Below the pieces are notes generated by a model that searched no databases, was not told where the DNA came from, and saw only the letters and a list, made by a program, of their open reading frames with translations. A program made the translations under genes and the position numbers. Of a stretch of 64,000 bases of DNA, positions 1 through 9,172 are shown piece after piece (position 1 is the first letter of the stretch; each line of letters opens with the position of its first letter). Source of the DNA: JBFKAV01 sp041621405. Lineage in GTDB: Bacteria > Pseudomonadota > Alphaproteobacteria > Rhodobacterales > Rhodobacteraceae. Location: contig JBFKAV010000004.1 of NCBI GenBank assembly GCA_041621405.1, positions 1 through 64,000 of the forward strand, in the 5' to 3' direction.

Positions 1-660
<660 letters not shown>

Positions 661-718
661 TCCGCCGCTCCTCGCCACCCAACCGCGGACCATAAGGGAT
701 CGGACCAGCCACGCAAGC

Positions 719-752
719 GGCGCCGGCCAGAGCCCCTGCCCTGGCCGGCGCC
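719..752 (-). terminator. strong hairpin downstream of the small secreted gene
   Basis: A perfect 12-bp inverted repeat (719-730 with 741-752) closes a 10-nt loop. It follows the stop of the 788-1075 gene and precedes mtnP, both on the minus strand. It has no T tract, so intrinsic termination is only likely. Confidence 0.5.
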
Positions 753-787
753 ATCAGCCAGCTCTCACCGAGCGACGGAGCACGGGC

Positions 788-1075
788 TCAGGGTGAATTC
801 GCCCCGTTGCCAACCTGGGGGTCGACGGCATTGTCGCTGCCGGCCGAGGAGGCGGCCGCGCCCCTGGCGCCGCCTTTCGTCACCGCAGAAACCCCGCGGC
901 CATCGAGAACGCCGAGTTCGGTCAGCGCATCGATCGCGTCGCGTGCACCGCGATCGGCATCGGGATCGAAGCTGCCGTCCGCCCGCCCCTGATCGTGCGC
1001 CTTGGCGAGCGCACCGCTCGCGGAGAGTCCTGTCGCGAGCAGGATTGCGATCGCGGATACTTTTAGGATCGACAT
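788..1075 (-). CDS. small secreted protein of unknown function
   Basis: Encodes 95 residues. The ATG at 1075 is preceded by a good GGGAGGA ribosome site, so I prefer it to the upstream in-frame starts up to 1150. Residues 1-24 form a Sec signal peptide (MSILK start, hydrophobic core, cleavage near ALA-KAHD). The mature part is short, acidic and Gly/Ala/Asp-rich (DPDADRGARDAID, then a low-complexity tail). No domain was recognised. It is divergent from the DUF4198 gene at 1272 and shares its 196-bp control region. Likely periplasmic or extracellular; function unknown. Confidence 0.6.
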   Translation of the reverse strand: MSILKVSAIAILLATGLSASGALAKAHDQGRADGSFDPDADRGARDAIDALTELGVLDGRGVSAVTKGGARGAAASSAGSDNAVDPQVGNGANSP

Positions 1076-1271
1076 GTCGGTCCTCCCTTCAGGAAATTTC
1101 GTGCGCGCCAAATGGATGCGGTGCACGGCCCGGGCTTGATGCCGGGGCAAAAGGGAATACGCCGCAACGGCACAAATGGATCAGTGCCGAGCTGGGAGAC
1201 CTCTGCTCCTGTGCAATTATCCCGGTCCAATCAGGGTAGAACTTCGTACAAACACAGGGAGGTATTCGTCC

Positions 1272-2063
1272 ATGCAAGTCTTTCTGCCTGTCCTTGTGGC
1301 CCTTTGCGTCCTCGCTGCCGATCGCTTGGAGGCGCACGAGTTCTGGATCGACGTCGTTCCGGGCCGCGCCGAAGTGGGCGAGGCCGTGTCGGTCGACCTG
1401 AAGGTCGGCCAACAGATGCGCGGCGTGTCGTGGCCGTACCTTTCCGACCGGTTCACCGATTTCTTCTGGATCGCCGGCAGAACTGGCTGGGCAGCCGAGG
1501 GGCGTGAGGGCGACCTTCCCGCCTTGACGATCACGCCCGACCGTCCGGGCCTGCACCTGATCGTGCACCGGACGGTCCCGTTCCTGCTGACCTATGAGGA
1601 CTGGGAGACCTTCACGACGACGCTGGACGAGGAAGGCTACCAGGAGCTTGCGGCGCAGCACCGCGACCGCGGCCTGCCGGCGACAAGATTCACCGAACGC
1701 TATGTTCGCGTTGCGAAGGCGCTATTCCAGGTAGGCCCGGCGCGAGCCGAGGAAACCGACATCGCCATCGGGCTGCCCTACGAAGCCGTGGCCGAGTCCA
1801 ATCCGTTCCTTCCGGGCGCGCGGTCCGTCGAGGTCCGGTTCCTTTTGGACGGCGCTCCTCTCGAGGGGCGCCAGGTCACGCTTTTTCGTGACGATGGCGA
1901 GGTGACCCGCACCACGTTCGAAACCGACGCCGCCGGTCGGGTCACGCTCCCGATCGAACCCGGCGCCGCCTATCTGGTCAGCTCGGTGGTCACGGCTCCC
2001 ATCGAGGATGGCGATGTGGTCTGGCAAAGCCATTGGGCATCGCTAAGCTTCCGGTTGCCCTGA
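1272..2063 (+). CDS. DUF4198 family periplasmic protein
   Basis: Encodes 263 residues. I chose the ATG at 1272 because AGGGAGGT lies just upstream and it starts directly with a signal peptide (MQVFLPVLVALCVLAADRL, cleaved near LEA-HEFW). An in-frame start at 1176 would bury the signal. The mature protein begins with His-Glu-Phe-Trp, typical of DUF4198/NikM-like proteins, in which an N-terminal histidine can coordinate metal. The C-terminal part is beta-rich and resembles a Greek-key repeat (RQVTLFRDDGEVTRTTFETD). Family members often accompany Ni/Co uptake, but no transporter lies next to it here, so the metal role is inference. Confidence 0.75.
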   Translation: MQVFLPVLVALCVLAADRLEAHEFWIDVVPGRAEVGEAVSVDLKVGQQMRGVSWPYLSDRFTDFFWIAGRTGWAAEGREGDLPALTITPDRPGLHLIVHRTVPFLLTYEDWETFTTTLDEEGYQELAAQHRDRGLPATRFTERYVRVAKALFQVGPARAEETDIAIGLPYEAVAESNPFLPGARSVEVRFLLDGAPLEGRQVTLFRDDGEVTRTTFETDAAGRVTLPIEPGAAYLVSSVVTAPIEDGDVVWQSHWASLSFRLP

Positions 2064-2216
2064 GCCGCGGTCAGCTCTCTTGCGTCCTCTGGTCCACCGC
2101 GCGGGTGTGCCCTTCACCAGATGGTGTCGAATCACCACGATGGTCGGCGTCCTCGGTGATCCCGGCTCGAATTCGATCCCGCCTGGCCGCTTCGAACTGT
2201 TCCGAGCGAGCGCGGC

Positions 2217-2822
2217 CTAGTCCCCCGGGCGCATCATTTCGAACACTTCGGTCACCCTTGAGTAGTCGCGATACCCAAGCCGTGCCAAAGGCTGGAACCG
2301 GGTCACATCGAAACGCCCGTTCACCAAGCAGTCGTCGCGCAGGTGGATTCCGACGACCTCGCCAAAAGTCACGAAGTTCGCCTTGCCGAGCAGCGTCACC
2401 ACCTGCGTCACCCGACATTCCAGCGCCGCCGGCGCACTCCTAACCCGCGAGCAGGGAATTGTGCGGCAGTCCTCCCGTTCGATGCCGGCCAGCGCGAACT
2501 CGTCCACTTCTGCGGCCCAGGGACCCGAGGTCTGGTTCATCGCCTCCCGCATCGCGTATTCCACGATGTTCACGCAGAACACGCCGGTCTCGCGCAGGTT
2601 CGTCACGCTGTCCTTGGTGCCTTCGCGGTCGGGCTTGGACCCGGTCGAGGCGAACATCACCTGCGGCGGCACGTAGGCCACACCGTTGAAGAAAGAGTAG
2701 GGCGCGAGGTTCTCGTGGCCGTCCTTCGCGCGAGTCGAGATCCAGCCGATCGGCCGCGGCGCGACGATTGCGTTGAACGGGTTGTGCGGCAGGCCGTGGC
2801 CGTCCTCGGGGCGGTAGAACAC
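2217..2822 (-). CDS. flavin reductase family protein (FMN-binding split barrel)
   Basis: Encodes 201 residues from a GTG at 2822 with GGAGAG eight bases upstream. The opening residues contain NPFNAIVAPRPIGWIST, followed by NLAPYSFFN and later KDSVTNLRETGVFCVN. These are hallmarks of the FMN-binding DIM6/NTAB flavoprotein family, which reduces flavin or acts as a small flavin oxidoreductase. No partner monooxygenase is adjacent, so substrate and partner are unknown. The length is normal for the family. It stands alone, convergent with the DUF4198 gene across 153 bp in which nothing else was recognised. Confidence 0.85.
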   Translation of the reverse strand: MFYRPEDGHGLPHNPFNAIVAPRPIGWISTRAKDGHENLAPYSFFNGVAYVPPQVMFASTGSKPDREGTKDSVTNLRETGVFCVNIVEYAMREAMNQTSGPWAAEVDEFALAGIEREDCRTIPCSRVRSAPAALECRVTQVVTLLGKANFVTFGEVVGIHLRDDCLVNGRFDVTRFQPLARLGYRDYSRVTEVFEMMRPGD

Positions 2823-2919
2823 GCGGTCTCTCCAATGGTTTGCCCCTGACCTAGGGCCATGCTAGGCGGCAGACCAGAGGAAAGTCGGGGCCAGCACGAA
2901 TATCGGGGGGCGAGGCGCC

Positions 2920-3408
2920 TTGATACGGCTCGAAGAGGAAACCGAGGCCGACTGGTGGGAGGTCGAGGCGCTCTTCGATCTTTGCTTCGCTCCGGGCCGC
3001 GAGGCGCTTTCCTCCTACCGGCTGCGGGATGGCGTTGAGAAGGTGACCGATCTCTGCCTCGTCGCCCGCGACGAGGAGGGGATCCTCGCCGCCGCGATCC
3101 GCTACTGGCCGGTCCGGGTGGGCGGCAGGACGGCGCTGCTCCTCGGCCCGGTGGCGGTGCACCCCACGCACCAGGGCGAAGGGCTGGCCGGGCTTCTGAT
3201 CCGCGAGAGCCTGATCCTCGCCCGCCGCCTGGGCTGGGAGCGGGTGATGCTGGTGGGAGACCTGCCCTACTACGCCCGGTTCGGGTTCCGAAAGCTCCAG
3301 GGGGCGATGATGCCACCGCCCACGAACCCCGACCGGGTGCTCGGCCTCGAGCTCGCCCCCGGCGCCTGGGACGGGGTGACCGGCAAGGTGGAGAAGGCAC
3401 CCGCTTGA
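2920..3408 (+). CDS. GNAT family N-acetyltransferase (YhbS-like)
   Basis: Encodes 162 residues from a TTG at 2920 preceded by a GGGGGGCGAGG purine stretch. No ATG sits near the domain start. The GNAT core is clear: LLGPVAVHPTHQGEGLAGLLI contains the acetyl-CoA pyrophosphate loop (V.P..QG.G.G), followed by LGWERVMLVGDLPYYARFGF, in which the YY.RFGF strand is characteristic of the YhbS subgroup. The acceptor is unknown. It is divergent from the flavin reductase and followed 55 bp later by the EcsC-like gene. Confidence 0.85.
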   Translation: MIRLEEETEADWWEVEALFDLCFAPGREALSSYRLRDGVEKVTDLCLVARDEEGILAAAIRYWPVRVGGRTALLLGPVAVHPTHQGEGLAGLLIRESLILARRLGWERVMLVGDLPYYARFGFRKLQGAMMPPPTNPDRVLGLELAPGAWDGVTGKVEKAPA

Positions 3409-3463
3409 GCGCCGTACCGCCGGCCCCCATATCTTAGCGAAGACCGGTCCGGAGGCCGTGCCC

Positions 3464-4249
3464 ATGCCCGAACCCCCGCTCGCCGCGCCCGAAGCCCCGG
3501 CCTTGCCCGTGCTCGCGGCCAACGCCAATGACGAGATCGCCGCGCTCGCGGCGCGGTATCTCCGCGCGCAGAGGGGGCCGATCCAGCTCGTCACGCTCGT
3601 CGGCGGCCAGGTCGAGGACCTCGCTTCCCGGCTGCCGGCGCGGACCCGTGCCCGGATCGACGAAGCCACGGTGCTGGCGCTCCGCGTCGCCTACGGCGCG
3701 GCCGAGGGCAGTCACCGCCGCCGTCCGGGCGGCGAGCTCGCCCACCGCACCGCGGCGGCGGCGCTCGGCGCGCTCGGCGGCCTTGGCGGCCTGCCCACGG
3801 CCCTGGCCGAGCTTCCGGTCACCACCGCGACGATCCTGCGTTCGCTGCAGGAGATCGCCCGCGCCCACGGCGAGGATCCGGCCGATGAGGCCACGCGGCT
3901 CGCCTGCCTGCAGGTGCTCGGCGCGGGCGGCCCGCTTGCCGAGGACGACGGCACCGACTTCGCCTTCCTCGGCGCCCGCGTCACGCTGACCGGCGCGGCC
4001 CTGCAGAGCCTCATCGCTCAGGTCGCGCCGCGCTTCGCCGCCACGCTCGCCCAGAAGCTCGCCGCCAAGGCGGTTCCCGCCCTCGGCGCCGCCGCGGGCG
4101 CTGCGATCAACCTCGCCTTCGCGCGCTACTACCAGGAGATGGCCCACGTCCATTTCGGCCTCCGCCGCCTCACCCGCGCCGGCGCCCTGCACGCCCCTGC
4201 GGCGTTTCGTAGCGAGGTCGAGGCCGCCCGCCGGCTGCGGCGCGCCTGA
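3464..4249 (+). CDS. EcsC family protein
   Basis: Encodes 261 residues from the ATG at 3464. GGAGG at 3451 is well spaced for this start, whereas the GTG at 3458 is too close to it. The family is recognised from the ALGGLGGLGGLPTALAELPVTTATILRSLQEIA helix, the Gly/Ala-rich KAVPALGAAAGAAINLAFARYYQEMA segment and the FGLRRL end. EcsC proteins are membrane-associated and often lie near ABC transporters; none is present here. The protein is very rich in Ala, Arg and Leu, with no signal peptide. Function unknown. Confidence 0.75.
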   Translation: MPEPPLAAPEAPALPVLAANANDEIAALAARYLRAQRGPIQLVTLVGGQVEDLASRLPARTRARIDEATVLALRVAYGAAEGSHRRRPGGELAHRTAAAALGALGGLGGLPTALAELPVTTATILRSLQEIARAHGEDPADEATRLACLQVLGAGGPLAEDDGTDFAFLGARVTLTGAALQSLIAQVAPRFAATLAQKLAAKAVPALGAAAGAAINLAFARYYQEMAHVHFGLRRLTRAGALHAPAAFRSEVEAARRLRRA

Positions 4250-4314
4250 CGGCTTTCGCTTCCTCTGGATCAAGATAGGCGGGGGACTGGCTGGCCGCTT
4301 AGACCCGCCGCCCG

Positions 4315-4899
4315 TCAGCCCGCGTCGGTCTTGCCGCGCCGGTCGCTCCTGAGGTTGGCGTAGAGCACGTGGTTGCGCCAGCGCCCGTTGATCTGCAGGT
4401 AGCTCTGCGCCACGCCCTCGTACTTGAACCCCGCGCCTTCCAGAACCCCGCGCGAGGCGGTGTTCTCGGGCAGGCAGGCGGCCTCGATGCGGCTCAGCGC
4501 GAGATCGGTAAAGGCATAGTGCACGACCGCCCGGATCGCCTCGCGCATATAGCCATGGCGGGCGTATTTCTCGCCGATCCAGTAGCCGAGCGTCCCGGCC
4601 TGCGCGGGCCCCCGGCGGATGTTGTCGAGCGTGATCGCGCCAAGGAGCGCCTCGTCCTCGATGCGAATCAGGAACAAGGGCAGCGCCGAGCCCTGCGTTA
4701 CCGCCCGCGCCGCCCAGTAGACGCGGTTGGTGAAGCTCTTGCGGCTCAGGTGGTCCTCGGCCCAGGAGGGTTCCCAGGGGACCAGGAAATCCGCGCTGTC
4801 GCGGCGCAGCGCGGTCCAGTCGCGGAAATCCGAGTGCTGCGGCAGGCGCAGGATCATCCGCTCGGTCGCGATCCGGACCTTGCGCCGCGAAAGCAGCAT
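4315..4899 (-). CDS. GNAT acetyltransferase, RimJ/RimL-like
   Basis: Encodes 194 residues. The ATG at 4899 shares its A with the TGA of the upstream M16 peptidase gene, so translation is probably coupled. RimJ-type features are TERMILRLPQHSDFRDWTALRRDSADFLVPWEPSW at the N-terminus, GYWIGEKYARHGYMREAIRAVVHYAF at the acetyl-CoA-binding turn, and AACLPENTASRGVLEGAGFKYEG near the C-terminus. The family acetylates the N-terminal residue of ribosomal proteins or other small acceptors; the target here is unknown. The M16 peptidase-GNAT pair is a common rhodobacterial arrangement. Confidence 0.9.
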   Translation of the reverse strand: MLLSRRKVRIATERMILRLPQHSDFRDWTALRRDSADFLVPWEPSWAEDHLSRKSFTNRVYWAARAVTQGSALPLFLIRIEDEALLGAITLDNIRRGPAQAGTLGYWIGEKYARHGYMREAIRAVVHYAFTDLALSRIEAACLPENTASRGVLEGAGFKYEGVAQSYLQINGRWRNHVLYANLRSDRRGKTDAG

Positions 4900-6161
4900 C
4901 AGGCGGCGAGCCTTTCGGAGAGCCGCGCCAGCGAGGGCGCCCGGTCCGCCGGCCCGTAGAGCGCGAGCGCCGCCTCCCCTGCCGCAGCCAGCTGTTCGGC
5001 AAAGCCCGAAACGTCGGCCCGGCCGACCGCGTCGATCTTCGCCACCGTCTCGTCCACCGTCGGCACGCGGCCCCAGATCGCCAGGAGCCGCGCCAGCCGC
5101 TCGGCCCGCGACGAAGGGCTTTCGAGCCCCATCAGCAGCCCGGCCTTCATCTGCGCCCGCGCCCGCGCCAGCTCGGCCTCGCTCATGCCCTCGGCCGCGC
5201 GACGCATCTCGTCCACGGTCAGCTCGGCAAGGGGGCCGATATCCTCGGCCGAGGTGCCGGCGTAGACCGTGATCATGCCCGCATCGGCGTAGGCGCCGGC
5301 CTGGGCGAAGATCGAATAGCACAAGCCGCGCTTCTCGCGGGCCTCCTGGAATAGCCGCGAGGACATGCCGCCGCCCATCGCCTGGGCGTAGACCTGCGCG
5401 GTGTAGAAGGCATCGTCGCGGTAGCCCGGGCCCTCGAAACCCAGCGCGAAATGCACCTGCTCCAGCCGCTTCAGCTCGCGCCGCTCGCCGGAGCGGAACC
5501 GCGCCGGCTCCGGCGCCTCCGGGCCCTTCGGCGCGATCGCGCCGAACAGCGCTTCGGCCTCATTGACGATAGCCTCGTGGTCCACCGCACCGGCAGCGGA
5601 AAGGATGATCCGCTCGGGCCCGTAGTGGGCGCCGACGAAGCGCCGGAAATCGTCGCGCCGGAACGCCGCCACGCGCTCCTCCGGGCCGAGGATCGAGCGC
5701 CCGAGCGGCTGGTTCGGGAACGCCGCCTCCTGCAGCCAGTCGAAGATGATGTCGTCGGGCGTATCCAGCGCCTGGCCGATCTCCTGCAGGATGACCCCGC
5801 GCTCCACCTCGATCTCGGCCGGGTCGAAGACCGGGTTCAGCACGATGTCGGCCAAGACGTCGAGCGCCAGCGGCACGTCGTCCCTCAAGACGCGCGCGTA
5901 GAACGCCGTGGCCTCGCGCGAGGTATAGGCGTTGATGAAGCCGCCGACGTCCTCGATCTCCTCGGCGATCTGCAAGGCCGAGCGCCGCACGGTGCCCTTG
6001 AAGGCCATGTGCTCGAGAAAATGCGCGATGCCGTTCTCCTCGGCCCGCTCGTGCCGGCAGCCCGCCTGCACCCAGAGCCCGATCGCCGCGGAATCGAGCG
6101 CAGGCATGGCCTCGGTCACGATGCGGAAGCCGTTGGGCAGAGTGTGCAGGTTCACCGTCAC
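4899..6161 (-). CDS. M16 family zinc peptidase (mitochondrial processing peptidase-like)
   Basis: Encodes 420 residues from a GTG at 6161, 10 bp after thrC. It carries the inverted zinc motif HFLEH at residues 47-51, and the third ligand Glu lies 76 residues after the second His (VILQEI, about residue 127), as in active M16 enzymes. The C-terminal half has the R/Y substrate-binding region (GGMSSRLFQEAREKRGLCYS). It is soluble, with no signal peptide. Alphaproteobacterial members are the closest bacterial relatives of mitochondrial MPP beta and degrade or process peptides. It is cotranscribed with thrC and translationally coupled to the following GNAT. Confidence 0.95.
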   Translation of the reverse strand: MTVNLHTLPNGFRIVTEAMPALDSAAIGLWVQAGCRHERAEENGIAHFLEHMAFKGTVRRSALQIAEEIEDVGGFINAYTSREATAFYARVLRDDVPLALDVLADIVLNPVFDPAEIEVERGVILQEIGQALDTPDDIIFDWLQEAAFPNQPLGRSILGPEERVAAFRRDDFRRFVGAHYGPERIILSAAGAVDHEAIVNEAEALFGAIAPKGPEAPEPARFRSGERRELKRLEQVHFALGFEGPGYRDDAFYTAQVYAQAMGGGMSSRLFQEAREKRGLCYSIFAQAGAYADAGMITVYAGTSAEDIGPLAELTVDEMRRAAEGMSEAELARARAQMKAGLLMGLESPSSRAERLARLLAIWGRVPTVDETVAKIDAVGRADVSGFAEQLAAAGEAALALYGPADRAPSLARLSERLAA

Positions 6162-6171
6162 GAATTCTGGC

Positions 6172-7560
6172 TCACTGGGCGCGGCGCTCCCGGATCAGGG
6201 CTTCCAGGGCGGCAAGGTCGTTGGCGACCTCGGTCACCCGTTCGGGACGCTCATACAGATCGGCCATCCGCTTTGGAAGAGGGGGAGCAATGCCAACCGC
6301 CCGTTCCACCGCGTCGGGGAACTTGGCGGGATGCGCGGTGGCGAGGGAGATCATCGGCTCTGCCCCGAGACGCTCCCCGGCCACCTTGACCCCCACCGCG
6401 CTGTGCGGGCAGAGCACTTGGCCGGTCGCGCCAAAGGTCCTCGCGATCGCGGCCGAGGTCTCCGCCTCCGTGGCGCTGCCCGACTCGAGATCCTCGCGCA
6501 ACCGCTCCAGCGCCCCCTGGCTCACCCGGAAGCCGCCGGTCTCCCTCAGCTCGGCCATGAGCTGGGCCACCGCCTTGCCGTCGCGGCCATAGGCGTCATA
6601 GAGCGCGCGCTCGAAGTTCGAGCTCACCTGGATGTCCATCGAGGGGCTGATCGAGGGGACCACGCCCGTGGTGCGGTATTCGCCGGTCCTGAGGCTGCGG
6701 TCGAGGATGTCGTTCTGGTTGGTGGCGACCACCAGGCGGCGGACCGGCAGCCCCATGCGCTTGGCGATGGAGCCTGCGAATATGTCGCCGAAGTTCCCGG
6801 TGGGCACGGCGAAGCTCACCTCGCGGTGCGGCGCGCCAAGCGCCGTGGCCGCAGTGAAGTAGTAGACCACCTGCGCCAGCACCCGCGCCCAGTTGATCGA
6901 GTTGACGCCGGCAAGCCCGACTTCGTCGCGGAACCCGAAGTCGTTGAACATGTCCTTCACGCGGGCCTGGCAGTCGTCGAAATCGCCGTTGAGCGCGAGC
7001 GCGTGCACGTTCACCTCGGCGGGCGTGGTCATCTGCCGGCGCTGCACCTCGGAGACCCGCCCGTGCGGGAAGAGGATGAAGACGTCAACGTTGGAAAGCC
7101 CGCGGAAGGCCTCGATCGCCGCGCTGCCGGTGTCGCCGGAGGTCGCACCGACGATGGTGATGCGGCGGCCCGACCGGGCCAGCGCCAGCTGGAAGAGCTG
7201 GCCGATGAGCTGCATCGCGAAGTCCTTGAAGGCGAGCGTCGGGCCGTGGAAGAGCTCGAGCAGGAACAGGTTGGCATTCAGCTGGACGAGCGGCGCCCGT
7301 GCGGCGTGACCGAAGCCCTCGTAGGCGCGCGCGATGCAGCCCTCGAGCTCGGCATCGGTGAAGGCCTCGCCGGTAAAGGGACGCATCACGCGGAATGCCG
7401 CATCCTCGTAGGGCAGCCCCGCGAGTGCGGCGATCTCGTCCTCTGCCAGCGCCGGCACCGTCTCCGGCACGTAGAGCCCGCCGTCGCGGGCCAGGCCCGT
7501 CAGCATCGCTTCCTCGAAGCTCAAGTTCGGGGCCGCGCCCCGGGTGGAGACATAGCGCAT
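6172..7560 (-). CDS. thrC: threonine synthase
   Basis: Encodes 462 residues, the usual length for the proteobacterial long form. It converts O-phospho-L-homoserine to L-threonine with PLP in the cytosol. It starts MRYVSTRGAAPNLSFEEAM and carries the PLP-lysine motif GPTLAFKDFAMQ, the TSGDTGSAA phosphate loop and the VPTGNFGD segment. The ATG at 7560 has AAGG upstream. It sits 11 bp after surf1 and 10 bp before the peptidase gene, so it is part of the long minus-strand oxidase cluster. This linkage is common in Rhodobacteraceae although the pathways are unrelated. Confidence 0.97.
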   Translation of the reverse strand: MRYVSTRGAAPNLSFEEAMLTGLARDGGLYVPETVPALAEDEIAALAGLPYEDAAFRVMRPFTGEAFTDAELEGCIARAYEGFGHAARAPLVQLNANLFLLELFHGPTLAFKDFAMQLIGQLFQLALARSGRRITIVGATSGDTGSAAIEAFRGLSNVDVFILFPHGRVSEVQRRQMTTPAEVNVHALALNGDFDDCQARVKDMFNDFGFRDEVGLAGVNSINWARVLAQVVYYFTAATALGAPHREVSFAVPTGNFGDIFAGSIAKRMGLPVRRLVVATNQNDILDRSLRTGEYRTTGVVPSISPSMDIQVSSNFERALYDAYGRDGKAVAQLMAELRETGGFRVSQGALERLREDLESGSATEAETSAAIARTFGATGQVLCPHSAVGVKVAGERLGAEPMISLATAHPAKFPDAVERAVGIAPPLPKRMADLYERPERVTEVANDLAALEALIRERRAQ

Positions 7561-7571
7561 CTCGTTCGCCT

Positions 7572-8246
7572 TCAGGCCGTGGGGCGCCCGGGGCGCCGCA
7601 GGAAGTAAGCCGTCATCGCGAGCCAGACCAGCGCCAGCGCGAACCAGGTGACGGCGTATTCCAGGTGATCGTTCGGAATCCCGGCCGTGTCCACCGGCTG
7701 GGGCGTTAGCGGCAGGCCGGTTTGCGACGTATAACGCAGGACCAGCAGCACCGGCTCGGTGCCGAGCGCCTCGGCCATCGTCGGAACGTCGCGAGCGAAC
7801 CAGAGGCCCTGGGCGCGGTCTGGTTCCGGCGTGAAGCCGTCGACCTCGCGGGGCCAGTCGAGATTGCCGGCGATCCGCGCCGCGCCGCCCGGGCGCGGAT
7901 CGGCTTTTGCCGCCTCCGGCAGGAAGCCGCGGTCGACGAGGATGCGGCGGCCCTCGGAAGTCTCGAACGGCGCGATCACGCGATAGCCAGCGCCCAAGCC
8001 CTTGCGGCCCGAGAGCACCAGGATCTCGCCCTCGCCGAACCGGCCCTCGACAGCGACCGGTTGGTAGCGGTGGACCCCGGGATCGGGCGCAGCGGGCAAG
8101 GGGCCGGGCGAGGCGGCGATCTCCGCCTCGATTGCCGCGATCCGCGCCTCTGTCCGCCCGAGCCGGTCCACCTGCCAGAGGCCGAGCGCCACCAAGACGG
8201 CGCCGCCGCCGAGCCCGAAGACGAGCGGAAAGACCAGGCGGCGCAT
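7572..8246 (-). CDS. SURF1 family cytochrome oxidase assembly protein
   Basis: Encodes 224 residues from the ATG at 8246. The protein has the SURF1 layout: an N-terminal transmembrane helix (residues about 4-25) ending in GLWQVDRL, a periplasmic domain with YRVIAPFETSEGRRILVDRGF, and a C-terminal helix in NDHLEYAVTWFALALVWLAMTAYFLRRP. SURF1 helps insert heme a into subunit I of aa3 oxidases. It follows coxC after a 92-bp gap holding two strong hairpins, and precedes thrC. Longer frames running through this region are read-through of the wrong frame over coxC. Confidence 0.93.
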   Translation of the reverse strand: MRRLVFPLVFGLGGGAVLVALGLWQVDRLGRTEARIAAIEAEIAASPGPLPAAPDPGVHRYQPVAVEGRFGEGEILVLSGRKGLGAGYRVIAPFETSEGRRILVDRGFLPEAAKADPRPGGAARIAGNLDWPREVDGFTPEPDRAQGLWFARDVPTMAEALGTEPVLLVLRYTSQTGLPLTPQPVDTAGIPNDHLEYAVTWFALALVWLAMTAYFLRRPGRPTA

Positions 8247-8269
8247 CGCCGGACCCCTTCTCAAATTGC

Positions 8270-8297
8270 GAAGCGCGGGTCTGGCGCCCCGCGCTTC
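8270..8297 (-). terminator. first of two hairpins between coxC and surf1
   Basis: A perfect 10-bp stem (8270-8279 with 8288-8297) with an 8-nt loop lies downstream of coxC on the minus strand. There is no T run. It may attenuate surf1/thrC expression relative to the oxidase subunits or protect the upstream mRNA end. Confidence 0.45.
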
Positions 8298-8311
8298 AAG
8301 ACTTCCCGATG

Positions 8312-8334
8312 CGCCGCCGCTGAAGGCGGCGGCG
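8312..8334 (-). terminator. second hairpin just after the coxC stop
   Basis: A 9-bp GC-only stem (8312-8320 with 8326-8334) with loop TGAAG begins 5 bases after the coxC stop codon. It lacks a T tract and forms a tandem structure with the 8270-8297 hairpin. Confidence 0.45.
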
Positions 8335-8338
8335 GGGC

Positions 8339-9151
8339 TCACGGCACGCCGATGCCCCACATGTAGACGGCAGCGAAGAGGAACAGCCAGACCACGTCGA
8401 CGAAGTGCCAATACCAGGCCGCCGCCTCGAAGCCGATGTGCGCCTCCGCCGTGAAGTGCCCGGCCCTGACCCGGAGCCAGCAGACGAAGAGAAAAATCGT
8501 CCCGATGATCACATGCGCGCCGTGGAAGCCGGTGGCCATGAAGAAGTTTGAGAAGAACTTGTCCTGCCCGAAGGTCCAGTCCTGCAGACCGATCAGGTAC
8601 CAGTATTCGTAGGCCTGCAGCCCGGTGAAGGCGACGCCGAGGAGGATGCCGATCAGGAGCCCGTTTTCCACGTCCTTTCGTGCCCCTCCATGGACCAGCG
8701 CGTGGTGCGCCCAGGTCACCGCGCAGCCCGACAGCAGCAGGATCAGCGTGTTGATCAGGGGCACATGCAGCGGGTCGACGTGGTAGAACTCCGGCGGCAC
8801 GTAGGTGGAGCCCGGGTAGGTCTCCATCGGGTACATCGTGTGCTTGAAGAAGCTCCAGAACCAGGCCGAGAAGAACATCACCTCGGAGGTGATGAACAGG
8901 ATGAAGCCGTAGCGCAGCCCGATCCGCACCACGGGCGTATGGTCGCCGGCGTGGCTTTCGCTCACCACGTCCGACCACCAGGCGAACATCACGTAGGCCA
9001 CCCCGGCGAGGCCGATCAGCGTCAGCCAGGGCCCCATCCCGTGCATCCAGAGCACCGCGCCGAACAGCATGATAAAGCCGCTCGCCGCGCCGATGAAGGG
9101 CCAGATCGAGGGATGCAGGATGTGGTAGTCGTGTTCTTTCGCGTGGGCCAT
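8339..9151 (-). CDS. ctaE: cytochrome c oxidase subunit III
   Basis: Encodes 270 residues with seven predicted membrane helices. The sequence opens MAHAKEHDYHILHPSIWPF, the classic aa3-type subunit III start, and includes SEVMFFSAWFWSFF, YVPPEFYHVDPLHVPLINT and FHGAHVIIGTIFL. The Glu in SEVMFF corresponds to the conserved membrane Glu at the proposed oxygen channel. It is part of the aa3 cytochrome c oxidase in the inner membrane. It lies 21 bp after ctaG. Subunit I (coxA/ctaD) is not in this window, as is usual for this family, where it is encoded elsewhere. Confidence 0.97.
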   Translation of the reverse strand: MAHAKEHDYHILHPSIWPFIGAASGFIMLFGAVLWMHGMGPWLTLIGLAGVAYVMFAWWSDVVSESHAGDHTPVVRIGLRYGFILFITSEVMFFSAWFWSFFKHTMYPMETYPGSTYVPPEFYHVDPLHVPLINTLILLLSGCAVTWAHHALVHGGARKDVENGLLIGILLGVAFTGLQAYEYWYLIGLQDWTFGQDKFFSNFFMATGFHGAHVIIGTIFLFVCWLRVRAGHFTAEAHIGFEAAAWYWHFVDVVWLFLFAAVYMWGIGVP

Positions 9152-9172
9152 GCGAAGTCTCCGTCCGGCTCG

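Noticed and set aside
2064..2216. Remnant frame between DUF4198 and flavin reductase genes
   Set aside because: Translated both strands; no recognisable family.
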